From contig NZ_FOFF01000036.1 of assembly GCF_900110755.1 (NCBI RefSeq), positions 1 through 64,000 of the forward strand: a stretch of 64,000 nt of DNA, read 5' to 3'. Shown one piece after another: positions 8,313-17,538 of the stretch (position 1 is its first letter; each line of letters opens with the position of its first letter). The DNA comes from Streptomyces sp. yr375 (lineage in GTDB: Bacteria; Actinomycetota; Actinomycetes; Streptomycetales; Streptomycetaceae). The translations under genes and the position numbers were made by a program. Under the pieces are notes generated by a model that saw nothing but the letters and a program-made list of their open reading frames with translations, searched no databases and was not told the DNA's origin.

Positions 8313-9171
8313 TCACGCGAAGTCGTATGCGGCCCAGTCCGTGACCGGGCGGTATCCGAGGCGCTGGTAGAGGGCGTTGCTGGTGGGGTTGGCGGCGTTC
8401 GTGAACAGCGCGACCTCTGTGGCGCCTGCGGCCAGGGCGGCGCGGCTCACCTCGACCGTCACGGCGCCCGCGTAGCCGTGACCGCGCAGGTCGGACGGGG
8501 TGTAGACGGGGTCCACCTGGAGGATTTGGCCCGCGACCATCGGGTTCAGGCCCGCCATGGAGACGGGCGTGCCGTCCGGGGTCTCCCAGAAGGTGTAGCG
8601 CTTGTCCGCGAAGCGTGTGCCGGCCCACGAGTCGGCGTCGATGGAGACGTCTTCGCCGACGTCCGCAGCGAACTCCCGGCACCAGCGCATGAGTTGCTCA
8701 CGGTCCCGCTCACCCACGCGCCGGCCCCGGCCCGCCGGGAACGGCTCCGGCGGGGTGAGCGTACCGAGGCGGTACAGGCGCAGCCGGACGCGGAGGGTCG
8801 CCGTCGCGCCCGTGTGCCGCCGCCAGGCTTCGGCGAAGGCGGCCGCGGTGCCGTGGTCCGCGCTGACGTAGGGAAGGGAGTGCCCGAGGGCGGCCAGGCG
8901 AGCGGCGAGGGCGTCCGCCTCCTCGGAGGTGAGGGGGGTGAGGCCCAGTCCGCGGGACGGGATGCGGTAGCAGGTCGCACGGACCTCACCCGCGCGCTCC
9001 AGCCCGCCGAGGAGAGGAGCTCCGGTGCCGTACGCGGCCGCCCCGCGTCCGCAGCCTCTCGGTCACTGTCAGCGACACGAGGTGCCGGACGGGCCGTGAG
9101 CACAGGAACTCCCCGGCTCGGGCGAGAAAGCCGTCGACGTCTTCCGTGAGGTGCCAGTCATCCGGGCGCAT
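8313..9171 (-). pseudogene. GNAT acetyltransferase, frameshifted
   Basis: The N-terminus (MRPDDWHLTEDVDGFLARA) starts at 9171. The rest is in another frame, entering near 9036 with GAPLLGGLERAGEVRATCYR and running through LTPLTSEEADALAARL to the GNAT core VYTPSDLRGHGYAGAVTVEV and YQRLGYRPVTDW at the end. Joining the parts needs a one-base deletion or two-base insertion near 9030-9036, so the gene is broken unless the base call is wrong. The family acetylates unknown substrates. Confidence 0.75.
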
Positions 9172-9197
9172 CCTTCATGATCCCCAAGGCGTCGTGG

Positions 9198-10460
9198 TCA
9201 GCGGGCGCTCTCCGAGGAAACCACCGTGGCAGAAGGTGTCTCGGTGGTGGTGCGCAAGTTGCGTACCTGGGGGGCGAGGAGGGCTGCTGTGGTGGACAGG
9301 ACGATCAGGGTCGCGCAGGCGGCCAGGGTCGGGGCGGTGCCTGCGGTGGTGGCGAGGGGGCCGGCGATGAGCAGGCCCAGTGGGGCGAAGGCGAGGGAGC
9401 CGAACCAGTCGTAGGAGCTGACTCGGGACAGGACGCGTTCCGGGATCTCGCGTTGGATGGTGGTGGCCCACAGCACGCCGAAGACGTCGCTGGCGATCCC
9501 GGCGCCGAACATGGCCGCGGCGATCAGCCAGACCGGGGCTCGGGCGCTGAGCAGGGCGATCGGTACGGCGGCCGGAAACGTGCACAGTACGGCCACCAGC
9601 AGGGGGCGTTTCACGCGTACCCGGGTGGCGAGTCCCGCGCCGGCGATGGTGCCCACGGCCTGTGCGGCCACGACGACCGACCACGCCCGTGCCCCGCCGA
9701 GGTGCTGTTCGGCGGTCAGGGGGCCGAGCACCCCGAGGTTGGCGTTGAGCGCGGCGACGACGACCGAGTACTGGGCGACGACGACCCACAGCCACTGCCG
9801 GGAGGCGAACTCCTGCCACCCCTCTCTCAGGTCGACCCAGCCCGACGCCCGCTTGCGCGGTCGCGCGGCCAGTCGCAGCCGGGCGGTCAGCGCCGCGCTG
9901 ACGACGAAGGACGCCGCGTTGAGCGCGAGCGCCCAGCCCGCGCCCACCAGCGCGACGGTCACCCCGGACAACGCCAGGCCCAGCAGCAGCGAGCTGTTGG
10001 TGCCCATCCGCAGCAGTCCGTTGGCCTGCTGGAGGCGGTCCGCGGGCACGACCAGCGGTACGAGGCCGTCCATCGCCGGGGCGAACAGCGCCGTCGCCGT
10101 TCCGGCCGCCATCGCGAGCAGGCACATCGCCGGCAGCGGGGCGTGACCGGTGAGCACCATGGTGGCGAGCCCCGCGTACGCCCCCGCGCCCAGTACGTCG
10201 GCCAGGACCATCAGTCGCGACCGTGACATACGGTCCGCGATCACCCCGCCCACCAGGATGAACACCAACTGCGGCAACGCCTGGCAGGCCACCACCAGCG
10301 ACAGCCGGCCCGCACTGGCCCCCGGCAGCGCAAGCACCGCGAACGCCAGCGCCACCCGCGCGAACCCGTTGCCCAGCACGGAAACGACCCGCGCGCAGGC
10401 GAGCAGGACGAACTGCCGGTCACTCCACAGCGACGCCCCGCCCACCGAAGAAACCGTCAC
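9198..10460 (-). CDS. MFS transporter (DHA3-like exporter)
   Basis: About 420 residues with 10-12 hydrophobic segments, typical MFS loops (GGVIADRMSRSRLM) and a long central loop (RLAARPRKRASGWVDLREGW). It resembles enterobactin exporter/macrolide efflux-type DHA3 members, which push small molecules out with the proton gradient. GTG 10460 is chosen because the 29 residues before it in the frame are charged and unlike the family. It stands alone with no regulator adjacent. Confidence 0.8.
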   Translation of the reverse strand: MTVSSVGGASLWSDRQFVLLACARVVSVLGNGFARVALAFAVLALPGASAGRLSLVVACQALPQLVFILVGGVIADRMSRSRLMVLADVLGAGAYAGLATMVLTGHAPLPAMCLLAMAAGTATALFAPAMDGLVPLVVPADRLQQANGLLRMGTNSSLLLGLALSGVTVALVGAGWALALNAASFVVSAALTARLRLAARPRKRASGWVDLREGWQEFASRQWLWVVVAQYSVVVAALNANLGVLGPLTAEQHLGGARAWSVVVAAQAVGTIAGAGLATRVRVKRPLLVAVLCTFPAAVPIALLSARAPVWLIAAAMFGAGIASDVFGVLWATTIQREIPERVLSRVSSYDWFGSLAFAPLGLLIAGPLATTAGTAPTLAACATLIVLSTTAALLAPQVRNLRTTTETPSATVVSSESAR

Positions 10461-10519
10461 AGCCCGGCACCCTACGACGCCCCGGCCCACCGCATCGACG
10501 GGTTTTCCGGTTTCCAGAC

Positions 10520-11014
10520 CTACCCCCCTCGCCGCCCGCCGATCCACTCCTCCACGACCACGAAGTCCGCGTCCGTGAGGCCTCGGGCGGGGTCAACGCG
10601 GTGCAGGAGCGCGGCGCCGGGGTGATGCGCGGCCGTCCAGACGCGGTCGGCGTCGGTGATCTCGTCGTCGAGCCAGACGAACGGACGACCGGCGGCCCGG
10701 GCGACAAGCACCCGCGTCTTCCAGTGCACGCCGCCGCCCCCCGGTGCCGGTACCGCTTCGTCATCCTCGTCCTCCGGCCACCGCACCACCGGCAGCGTGG
10801 GCAGGCCGAGTCGTGGCGTCAGGACGGTGTTCGCGTCGTCCAGCCAGGTCGTCGCCCACTCCAACTCGCAGCGCAGGGACAGCAGTCGGGGGCCGAGGGA
10901 CGGGTCCAGGCGGGACAGCAGCGGGTGTTCGGGGGACGGTTCCCCGTACTCCGGGTGGGGAGCCTGGCCCCCGAACGGGATCAGCGTTCCGTCGACATCG
11001 AGATAGAGCAGCAT
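10520..11014 (-). CDS. HAD-like domain protein
   Basis: 164 residues. MLLYLDVDGTLIPFG at the N-terminus is the HAD nucleophile motif DxDGT, and FVWLDDEITDADR near residue 120 supplies the distal acidic pair. It resembles the small HAD domain found in Swiss-army-knife RNA repair-type proteins of Streptomyces. It probably has phosphatase activity with an unknown substrate. Its start lies 49 bases from the HelR stop, same strand. Confidence 0.75.
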   Translation of the reverse strand: MLLYLDVDGTLIPFGGQAPHPEYGEPSPEHPLLSRLDPSLGPRLLSLRCELEWATTWLDDANTVLTPRLGLPTLPVVRWPEDEDDEAVPAPGGGGVHWKTRVLVARAAGRPFVWLDDEITDADRVWTAAHHPGAALLHRVDPARGLTDADFVVVEEWIGGRRGG

Positions 11015-11063
11015 CACCGTCCAGGATGCCCGGTCACATCGCGGCGCGGCACGGCCCGTCTCG

Positions 11064-13130
11064 TCACGTCCATGGCAGGTCCCGTTCGTGTATCACCTCC
11101 AGGCGGGACACCGCGCGGGTCAGGACGACGTACAGGCGGTTCAGGCCGCGTTGTTCCGATTCTGCGATGGCTGCCGGTTCTACGGCGATCACGTGGTCGT
11201 ACTCGAGGCCCTTGACGAGGGTCGCGGGGACGGTCGTCACGCGGGCGGTGGGGTCGTCCGGGCCGGAGGTGGGGATGCCGGCCGTCGTGAGGGCCGTGCG
11301 GACGGCGTCGAGTTGGGTGTCGGCGGCGATGACGCCGACCGAGCCCTCGTGGGTGAGTGCGTCGCGGACGGCGGCGACGACCGCGGCGTGCAGGTCGCAG
11401 CCGTCGGCGGTCCGCCGGACGCGTAGTTCGCCGTCCCGGCGCAGGGAGTGGGCGGGTGGTACGTCGGCGTCGAGGCGGTCGAGGAGGCGGGAGGCGAGGG
11501 TGAGGACGGCGGCCGGGACGCGGAAGCCGAGGGTCAGGGGGACGATCGTCGCGTCCGGTTTGCCCAGGTGGGCGAGTTGGACCGGCCAGGAGGTCGCCGC
11601 CCAGGGGGTGGTGCCCTGGGCCAGGTCGCCGAGGACCGTGAGGGAGCCGAACGGGATCCGGCGGGCGACGGCCCGGCACTCCATCGGGGAGAGGTCCTGG
11701 GCCTCGTCGACGACGACATGACCGTAGCCCTGCGGACGGTCGAGGAGGCCGGCGAGCTCGTCGAGGAGGACGAGGTCGGCGGCCGACCAGCGCGCCGACC
11801 TCGGTGAGCGCGGCGGACGCGGCCAGAGCAGGGACTGTTGTTCGGCGGGGGAGAGGATGTCGTTCGCCGCCTCCGTCAACTCCTCCTTGTTTGTTAGGAG
11901 TTGGGACAGCAATTCCTCCGGGCGAGTCTTCGGCCATACCGCCTCTACGCACTCGCTGACGGCCCGCGCCCGTTCGACCCGGCGGGTCCAGGAGGGCGGG
12001 CGGGTGCCGCTTCGGCGTTCGGCACGCTCCTGGAGGCGGCGGACGATCCGGCTGCGTACCCGCTCGCGCCCGGTGTCGTACGGCAGGTCCTCGGCGAGCA
12101 CCCCGGCGACGATCTCCGTCAGTTCGCGGCCCGCGATCCGCCAGCGGTAGGAGCCGTCCGGGAGGGAGAGGTCCTCGGCGCGGTCGGCCGTCACCCGGCC
12201 GTACACCGCGCGGCGCAGCACCTCCGCCATCCGGGCGTCGTGTTTGACGGCGGCGGTGTGGTCGGGGTCCACGGCGGTCACCGGGTGGCGGGCGATCTCG
12301 TCGTGGAGCGTCGACTGCCGTACGCCGGTCTCGCCGAGGGAGGGGAGGACCTCCGCGATGTACGTGAGGAAGGCGCGGTTGGGGCCGAGGATCAGCAGGC
12401 CGCCGCGCTGGATGCGGCGCGGGTGGGTGTAGAGGAGGTAGGCGGCCCGGTGCAGGCCCACGGCGGTCTTGCCGGTGCCGGGCGCGCCCTGCACGCACAC
12501 CGACGCGGCGAGGTCTCCTCGTACGAGGTCGTCCTGCTCGGGTCGGATGGTCGCGGCGATGTCGCGCATGGGGCCGACGCGGGGGCGTTCGATCTCCCGG
12601 GCGACGATGCCGTCCGGCCGCCCGACCTCGCCGTCCCGGACGTCGAACCGCCCGCCAGCGCCGAGGTGTTCGTCCTCCAGGCCGGTGAGGTCGGTGGAGT
12701 CGCCCCGGCTGGCGGGGGCCCAGCCGAACCGGCGCCGGACGGCCACGCCCTGCGGGTCGCGGGCGCTCGCCTGGTAGAAGGCGCGGGAGACGGGGGCCCG
12801 CCAGTCGACGACGAGGGGCGGGGCGGCCGGGTGCTCGCTGATGCGGAGGCGGCCGATGTGGTGGGCGAGACCCGCGTGCTCGTCGCCCGTGCCGTGCGCG
12901 AAGTCCAGCCGGCCGAAGAACAGCGGGCCCTCGGGCAGCTCGTGCAGGGCCTTGGCGTGACTGCGCAGCCGGTAGCCGAGGACTTCCGCGTCGGCGCCGG
13001 ACGCGGAGACGTCCTCGCCGGTGACCACCTGGAGGTCGGCGCCCTCGACCATCGCGGCGAGGGCGGCACGGCAGGTGTCGTGGTGGGCGCGTTCCTGGTG
13101 GAGGGCGGTGTCGAGGTCGGGTGCCGTCAT
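11064..13130 (-). CDS. helR: RNA polymerase recycling ATPase HelR
   Basis: 688 residues of the HelD/UvrD-like superfamily. Walker A is GAPGTGKTAVGLHR (near residue 215), Walker B is VVVDEAQDLSPME, and the 1A-like nucleotide-end motif is present near the C-terminus (LNRLYVVLTRAVSRL). The N-terminal coiled coil and LVVDWRAPVSRAFYQA are typical. HelR pulls stalled or rifamycin-bound RNA polymerase off DNA and protects it from rifamycins. Start ATG 13130 gives the usual N-terminus MTAPDL; an upstream in-frame ATG would add 19 odd residues. A TetR gene lies 85 bases upstream in the same direction. No rifamycin-associated element was recognised in the spacer. Confidence 0.85.
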   Translation of the reverse strand: MTAPDLDTALHQERAHHDTCRAALAAMVEGADLQVVTGEDVSASGADAEVLGYRLRSHAKALHELPEGPLFFGRLDFAHGTGDEHAGLAHHIGRLRISEHPAAPPLVVDWRAPVSRAFYQASARDPQGVAVRRRFGWAPASRGDSTDLTGLEDEHLGAGGRFDVRDGEVGRPDGIVAREIERPRVGPMRDIAATIRPEQDDLVRGDLAASVCVQGAPGTGKTAVGLHRAAYLLYTHPRRIQRGGLLILGPNRAFLTYIAEVLPSLGETGVRQSTLHDEIARHPVTAVDPDHTAAVKHDARMAEVLRRAVYGRVTADRAEDLSLPDGSYRWRIAGRELTEIVAGVLAEDLPYDTGRERVRSRIVRRLQERAERRSGTRPPSWTRRVERARAVSECVEAVWPKTRPEELLSQLLTNKEELTEAANDILSPAEQQSLLWPRPPRSPRSARWSAADLVLLDELAGLLDRPQGYGHVVVDEAQDLSPMECRAVARRIPFGSLTVLGDLAQGTTPWAATSWPVQLAHLGKPDATIVPLTLGFRVPAAVLTLASRLLDRLDADVPPAHSLRRDGELRVRRTADGCDLHAAVVAAVRDALTHEGSVGVIAADTQLDAVRTALTTAGIPTSGPDDPTARVTTVPATLVKGLEYDHVIAVEPAAIAESEQRGLNRLYVVLTRAVSRLEVIHERDLPWT

Positions 13131-13153
13131 GCAAGCAACAGTAACGAATAATA

Positions 13154-13179
13154 TTACCGAGTTACATCTTTTACCGAGT
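13154..13179 (-). repeat. 9-bp direct repeat before helR
   Basis: TTACCGAGT occurs at 13154-13162 and 13171-13179 (17-bp period) in the AT-rich spacer upstream of helR. The copies could be a regulator site overlapping the promoter. The neighbouring TetR would more often use an inverted repeat, so the binder is unknown. Confidence 0.4.
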
Positions 13180-13215
13180 GTCGACAATATCCATCGCCAT
13201 CGGGCGGTTCGGTGA

Positions 13216-13875
13216 TCAGGTCAGGCGTGGCAGTCCCGCTCCCAGCACCGCGAACGCCCGTTCCGCCGCCTCTACCGCCTCGCCCCGTACGTCCTCCAGC
13301 CGCTCCCCCGCCGCGATCCGCCGCCAGTTCTCCTCGGCGAGGATCCGCCGGACGGCGATGATCTGGCCGGCCGCCAGCCGCGCATCGAGGGCATCGGGCA
13401 GGCCCTCCCCGACGCCGTCCCCCATAGAGGCGACGAGCGCTTCCGCCAGGGCCGCTTCCGAGCGTTCCAGGTAGCCGTACAGGCGGGCTACCAGGGACGG
13501 GGTGCCGTAGAGGAGGTCGTAGAAGGCGCGGACGTTCGGGTGGTCGTTGAGGCCGGTGACCGGGTCGTCGGCGGCCAGTCCGTCGAGGAAGTGGCGGCGC
13601 AGGGCGGGCAGCGGCGCCACCCCCTCGGCACGCGCCGCGACGACGATCCGCGCCGCCTCCTGCTCGTGATCGGCGATCCGGTGCAGGACCAGGTCCTCCT
13701 TGGTCGGGAAGTACCGGAAGAGGGTCGGCTTGGAGATCTCGGCCGCGGCGGCGACCTCGGCGACGGACACCGCGTCGAAGCCGCGCTCCATGAAGAGCCG
13801 GACGGCGACGTCCGACACGGCCTGGTACATCCGCTGCCTCTTGCGCTCACGCAGCCCGAGCCCGGTCTCACTCAT
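13216..13875 (-). CDS. TetR-family regulator
   Basis: 219 residues. The helix-turn-helix is AVRLFMERGFDAVSVAEVAAAAEISKPTLF with the recognition helix near residues 45-55, followed by a C-terminal ligand domain. It ends 85 bases before helR in the same direction, so it may control helR or share transcripts with it. The two genes need not be functionally related. Confidence 0.85.
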   Translation of the reverse strand: MSETGLGLRERKRQRMYQAVSDVAVRLFMERGFDAVSVAEVAAAAEISKPTLFRYFPTKEDLVLHRIADHEQEAARIVVAARAEGVAPLPALRRHFLDGLAADDPVTGLNDHPNVRAFYDLLYGTPSLVARLYGYLERSEAALAEALVASMGDGVGEGLPDALDARLAAGQIIAVRRILAEENWRRIAAGERLEDVRGEAVEAAERAFAVLGAGLPRLT

Positions 13876-13946
13876 GAAGCGAGCCTACGGCGGCGGATTC
13901 CCCCTCCGGACCCATCCGCCCCCCCCTCCGGCCCCATCCGTCCCGC

Positions 13947-16154
13947 CTACCCCAGCGCCCGCGCCAGATAAGGGTTCGCCGTTCTCGACACCGGGAGGCC
14001 CAGGCAGGCCGTGGCCGCCGCGAGGGTGCCGGCGTAGGAGTCGACGGCTCGGCGGACGTTGGGGGCGTCCAGGCTCGCGCGGGTCGCCAGGCGGTCGAGG
14101 TCGATGTACGCGGAGCGGACGATCTCGATCCAGCGGTAGACGGACCAGTCCCTGCCCCAGTCCTTCGTGTACCGCTTCGGCAGCGTCTCCTCCCAGCGCC
14201 GGAACATCCGGGTCCGGATCTCCGGCCGGGTCGGTGTCAGGTGCATGTGCCGGACCAGGTCGTAGAGCGGGTCGCCGACGAGGGCCATCTCCCAGTCGAT
14301 GATGGTCAGGGCCAGCTCGTCGGTGCGGCGGACCAGGTTCCACGGGTTGAGGTCGCCGTGCAGCAGGGCCGGCGCCCGGCGGCTGACCCGGTGCCGGGAC
14401 AGGATCTCCCGCAGCCGCCGCTCGTCGGGCAGGCCGAGCGTGCGGGCCAGTTGGAGGGACTCCTTCGGCAAGTTTCGTACCAGGCCGACGAGTTGTTCCT
14501 TCAGCCAGTCGTTGAAGTCGATGCCCCCGGCCTGCGGGTCGATCAACCGGTGGTCCACGCCGGTGAGTTCGCACAGTTGGTCAACGAGCGCGTCCGCCTC
14601 GTGCGGGAGCAGGCCGTTCACCGGATGGCTGGGCGGCTGGTCGATGCGGGTGCCGACGTACGTGTGGATGCTGAAGGCGTCGTCCGGATAACTCTCGCCC
14701 AGCGCCAGCACCTGCGGCGCCGCCACCCGCACGCCCGAGGCCTGGATCGCGCGCAGGACGACGTGCTCGCTCAGATAGGAGGGCTCCCGGCGCAGGACGT
14801 TGGCCAGTTTGCGGCGTACGACGACGGGGGTTCCGACGCCCGGGACCTGGACCACCGAGTTGAGGTGGCCGGTGCCCTTGAACACCCGGTGCGCGGGGGC
14901 GGCGCCCTCGGCGAGCAGGGCGTCACGGACCGCGGACGCGGGGAAGGCGGCCTGTTCGGCAAAGCGCGGGTCGGGACGCCAGTCGCAGGCCTTCGCGATC
15001 CAGTGGCGACCGCTGACGTCCCCGTCGCCGCGCGAGGCCAGCCACCGGAACAGCGCGCGCTCGATCTCGTCCTCCGCCGGAACGTTTCTCAGCCGCAGCG
15101 GCCCCGCCGCCGTCTCCAGCGCCCGGCGCACCTCCGAGGTGGCCTCGTCCAGGCTTCGCTGGGTGAAGGACCCCTGCAACGACCGTGCGGCGCGCATGAC
15201 ATCGGGGTAGACGGACTGGGCGCGTTCGAAGTCGAGGTAGTGGCGCAGGTCCCTGGCCAGCCCCTTGACCGCGCCGGGCTGAAGTTCGCCCATGGCGTCG
15301 GCCCACGCGTCGATCACCTCCGACCACTGGTGCTGCGGGTAGCGCATGCGCACCAGATGGGTGGCGAGGTCGTGCAAGGGGTCGCCGTAGGTGGCCAGTT
15401 CCCAGTCCACGCAGACGAGGGGCGGGGCCGCGTCGTAGGACACGATCAGGTTGTCGCGGTGCAGGTCCGCGTGGAGCAGGCTGTAGGGGCGGCGGGACAT
15501 CGACGGCACCCGCTCGGACAGCCGGACCATGGCGTCGTCGGAGATGCCCAGCGCCTTGAACAGGCCACCGAACTCAGCCCAGTTGGGCGTCCGGATCTGT
15601 TCGTCGGCGAGCCGTACCAGGGTCTTGAGGAAGGCCTGGCTGTCGCTGTGGTTGGCGGGCCAGCAGCTCGGCAGGGGCGGCAGCGCCGCCCGCCGCACCT
15701 GCGTCATCCGGGCCAGCAGCTCGACCAGCGCCTGCATGAGCAGCGTGTCGACGGGCTTGCCGTTTCCGCAGACCGTGGAGAGCGGGACGCCTTCCACATA
15801 GTTGTGGATGGCGTACCCCGGGCGCTTGACCAGGCACTCGGGGGCGTGGGACAGCGCGCTGCGCACGGCGCGCAGGATCGCCGCCTCGTCCTGCCAGGTT
15901 CTGATCACCACCGGCAGCGCGTCGGCGCGCGGGATGCGCACCGTCACCGGCGTGCCGGCCTCGCGCCCCAGCAGCCGGGCCAACTGCGGGGTCAGCGGCA
16001 GCACATGGTTGCGGTTGTGGTGACCGCTGGTCTCCTTCGTCGCCTCCGCCGCCCGCACGAAGGCCGGCAGCGCGCTGGACACGGCGGCGGCGGACGCGGC
16101 AGCAGCGGCTCGTTCCCCCACGACACGTCGGGGTACAAGGGGGTCGACGACCAC
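13947..16154 (-). CDS. Protein with two APH kinase domains
   Basis: About 735 residues holding two complete aminoglycoside-phosphotransferase folds in one chain. The first has LLHADLHRDNLIV and VCVDWELATYGDPLHDLA; the second has LLHGDLNPWNLV and IIDWEMALVGDPLYDL. Each pair supplies the catalytic Asp and the metal Asp. It should phosphorylate small molecules, perhaps two substrates or as an internal dimer. GTG 16154, with GGAG 6 bases upstream, is preferred over GTG 16208. It lies downstream of GntR 1 in the same direction, behind a 12-bp repeat array, so it is likely part of that regulated block. Confidence 0.75.
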   Translation of the reverse strand: MVVDPLVPRRVVGERAAAAASAAAVSSALPAFVRAAEATKETSGHHNRNHVLPLTPQLARLLGREAGTPVTVRIPRADALPVVIRTWQDEAAILRAVRSALSHAPECLVKRPGYAIHNYVEGVPLSTVCGNGKPVDTLLMQALVELLARMTQVRRAALPPLPSCWPANHSDSQAFLKTLVRLADEQIRTPNWAEFGGLFKALGISDDAMVRLSERVPSMSRRPYSLLHADLHRDNLIVSYDAAPPLVCVDWELATYGDPLHDLATHLVRMRYPQHQWSEVIDAWADAMGELQPGAVKGLARDLRHYLDFERAQSVYPDVMRAARSLQGSFTQRSLDEATSEVRRALETAAGPLRLRNVPAEDEIERALFRWLASRGDGDVSGRHWIAKACDWRPDPRFAEQAAFPASAVRDALLAEGAAPAHRVFKGTGHLNSVVQVPGVGTPVVVRRKLANVLRREPSYLSEHVVLRAIQASGVRVAAPQVLALGESYPDDAFSIHTYVGTRIDQPPSHPVNGLLPHEADALVDQLCELTGVDHRLIDPQAGGIDFNDWLKEQLVGLVRNLPKESLQLARTLGLPDERRLREILSRHRVSRRAPALLHGDLNPWNLVRRTDELALTIIDWEMALVGDPLYDLVRHMHLTPTRPEIRTRMFRRWEETLPKRYTKDWGRDWSVYRWIEIVRSAYIDLDRLATRASLDAPNVRRAVDSYAGTLAAATACLGLPVSRTANPYLARALG

Positions 16155-16270
16155 TGGCCGCTCCGGATACTCGCGCTGACGGGTGGGGCAAAGGGACCTG
16201 CGCCGCACGACCGGAGCGAGGATCAGGTGAGCACAACGGGTGGTCTGCCACTCTGCCGCGTCAGGCCGCC

Positions 16271-16342
16271 GAGACGATGGTCAAGAAGACGTTCGAAACG
16301 GTTGTCTAAACGGTTGTCGAGACGGTGATCGAAACGGTTGTT
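16271..16342. repeat. 12-bp tandem array upstream of the double-APH gene
   Basis: Six 12-bp units in register. The clearest carry AAACGGTTGTC at 16296 and 16308, AAACGGTTGT at 16332 and a variant AGACGGTGATC at 16320. A related unit lies at 16271 and a weak one at 16283. The units sit 120-190 bases before the APH start. The period of 12 bp and the GGTTG core recall the repeats before the neighbouring GntR genes, so it looks like a multi-site operator. Confidence 0.6.
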
Positions 16343-16415
16343 TCTCGCCGTCTCAAACGTGGGGACGGGAGCGGTTGCTCGCGCGATTGGGGAATGCTAG
16401 CGCAACGAATGGCCA

Positions 16416-17345
16416 CTATTCGGCCAGTCGATCCCACACCGAGTCGAACCACGACTGCCAGGTCTCGATGAACACGGAGCCCGGTGAGTCCGGGTCGTCG
16501 TCCTTCACATGGTGGGTGAGCGTGGCGCCGACGCCCAGCACGTCGTGGGCGATGACGACCTCGCCGGATTCCAGTTCGATGGGCCGCTCGATCACCTCGT
16601 AGGGACCGAGCAGCGCCTCCGTGCCGTTGATGACGTACAGCTTGAGGAGGGGGGCCAGGGGCGCGCGCCGGATCCGGACGTCGACGGACGGCACGATCTC
16701 CTCGACCTCCAGGCCCTTGAACACCTCGAGCAGCGACTTGGTGTGCCGGGTGGTGATCTCGTTCAGCCGGGCGCGCAGCCGCTGGTCGTCCTTGTCGTCC
16801 TTGACCCTCGGGTAGGGCAGGTACACGTCGGGCGCGGGCAGGAGCATCCGCAGGCCGATGTGCCGGGGGGCGATGTCGCCGCGCCGGATCCGCTCGGCCT
16901 GGAGCCGGATGTGGGCGTCCAGGGACTCGGAGGTCAGCGTGTAGACGTCCAGGGTGACGTCCGGCTGTTCGAAGGCCTCGCTGAGCAGCGGCCCGAGCGT
17001 CGACCCCTGCCGCTGCCGGGTGGCCTTCGGCGTGTACGACCGGATGCGCTGCGTCTTGACCACCGTGTCGCCGACGACCCGGGAGCCGCTGCCCTGCCGG
17101 GTCTCGATCCAGCCCTCGTTGGCCAGCTCCCGCAGCACGCGCTGAACGGTGTCGCGGGAGACCCCGAACTCGTCGACGAGCTGGCGCTGCGGCGGCAGGA
17201 AGGAGTTCAGCGGATACGTCCCGTCGGCCATCCGGGCGCGCAGCGCGTCGGCGACCCGGTGGAACTCCCTGCCGCCTCCGTCACCACTGCCGCTGCTGCC
17301 GCTCTGCTGCGCTCCCACAGGGCGACCGTACCGCCATCCGTCCAC
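16416..17345 (-). CDS. GntR-family regulator, paralogue 1
   Basis: About 310 residues. The N-terminal winged helix is standard GntR (NSFLPPQRQLVDEFGVSRDT, then VLRELANEGWIETRQGSGS). The C-terminal domain is not the common FadR, UTRA or aminotransferase type; the same domain occurs in the two paralogues 1-4 kb away. Near its end is a KLYVINGTEALLGPYEV segment that may be a distant relative of the PLD HKD strand, lacking His. The start is unsure: TTG 17366 or GTG 17345. It is divergent from a small membrane protein. Its likely operators lie at 17395-17520. Confidence 0.8.
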   Translation of the reverse strand: MDGWRYGRPVGAQQSGSSGSGDGGGREFHRVADALRARMADGTYPLNSFLPPQRQLVDEFGVSRDTVQRVLRELANEGWIETRQGSGSRVVGDTVVKTQRIRSYTPKATRQRQGSTLGPLLSEAFEQPDVTLDVYTLTSESLDAHIRLQAERIRRGDIAPRHIGLRMLLPAPDVYLPYPRVKDDKDDQRLRARLNEITTRHTKSLLEVFKGLEVEEIVPSVDVRIRRAPLAPLLKLYVINGTEALLGPYEVIERPIELESGEVVIAHDVLGVGATLTHHVKDDDPDSPGSVFIETWQSWFDSVWDRLAE

Positions 17346-17422
17346 CGGCAAACCATTGTCGGTCAAGTCTCGGACAACTCGGCCAGATTAAGGATCAACC
17401 AGTCCGGGGAAATCCACTTCAA

Positions 17423-17453
17423 GTCAACCAGTCCAATTGGACCGACAGTTGAC
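17423..17453. promoter_or_regulatory. Nested palindromes between GntR 1 and small membrane protein 1
   Basis: A perfect 12-bp palindrome GTCCAATTGGAC (17431-17442) lies between GTCAAC (17423-17428) and GTTGAC (17448-17453). The 11-base word TCAACCAGTCC at 17424 also occurs at 17395. The cluster is in the divergent space and is a good operator candidate for GntR 1. Confidence 0.55.
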
Positions 17454-17462
17454 CGCTTCACG

Positions 17463-17520
17463 GAGACTTCACAGAGACTTGGCAGAGATCAGGCGAGATT
17501 CGCGGATATCTCAGAGACTG
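17463..17520 (+). repeat. Helically phased GAGACTT repeats before small membrane protein 1
   Basis: GAGACTT at 17463 and 17474, GAGATC at 17485, GAGATT at 17495 and GAGACT at 17514 give spacings of 11, 11, 10 and 19. All would lie on one DNA face, just upstream of the ribosome site of the small membrane protein. Confidence 0.5.
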
Positions 17521-17538
17521 GCATGGAGGTGGCAGACC

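Noticed and set aside
13131..13215. Rifamycin-associated element before helR
   Set aside because: No GGGGCTTGCGG-like palindrome is present in this spacer.
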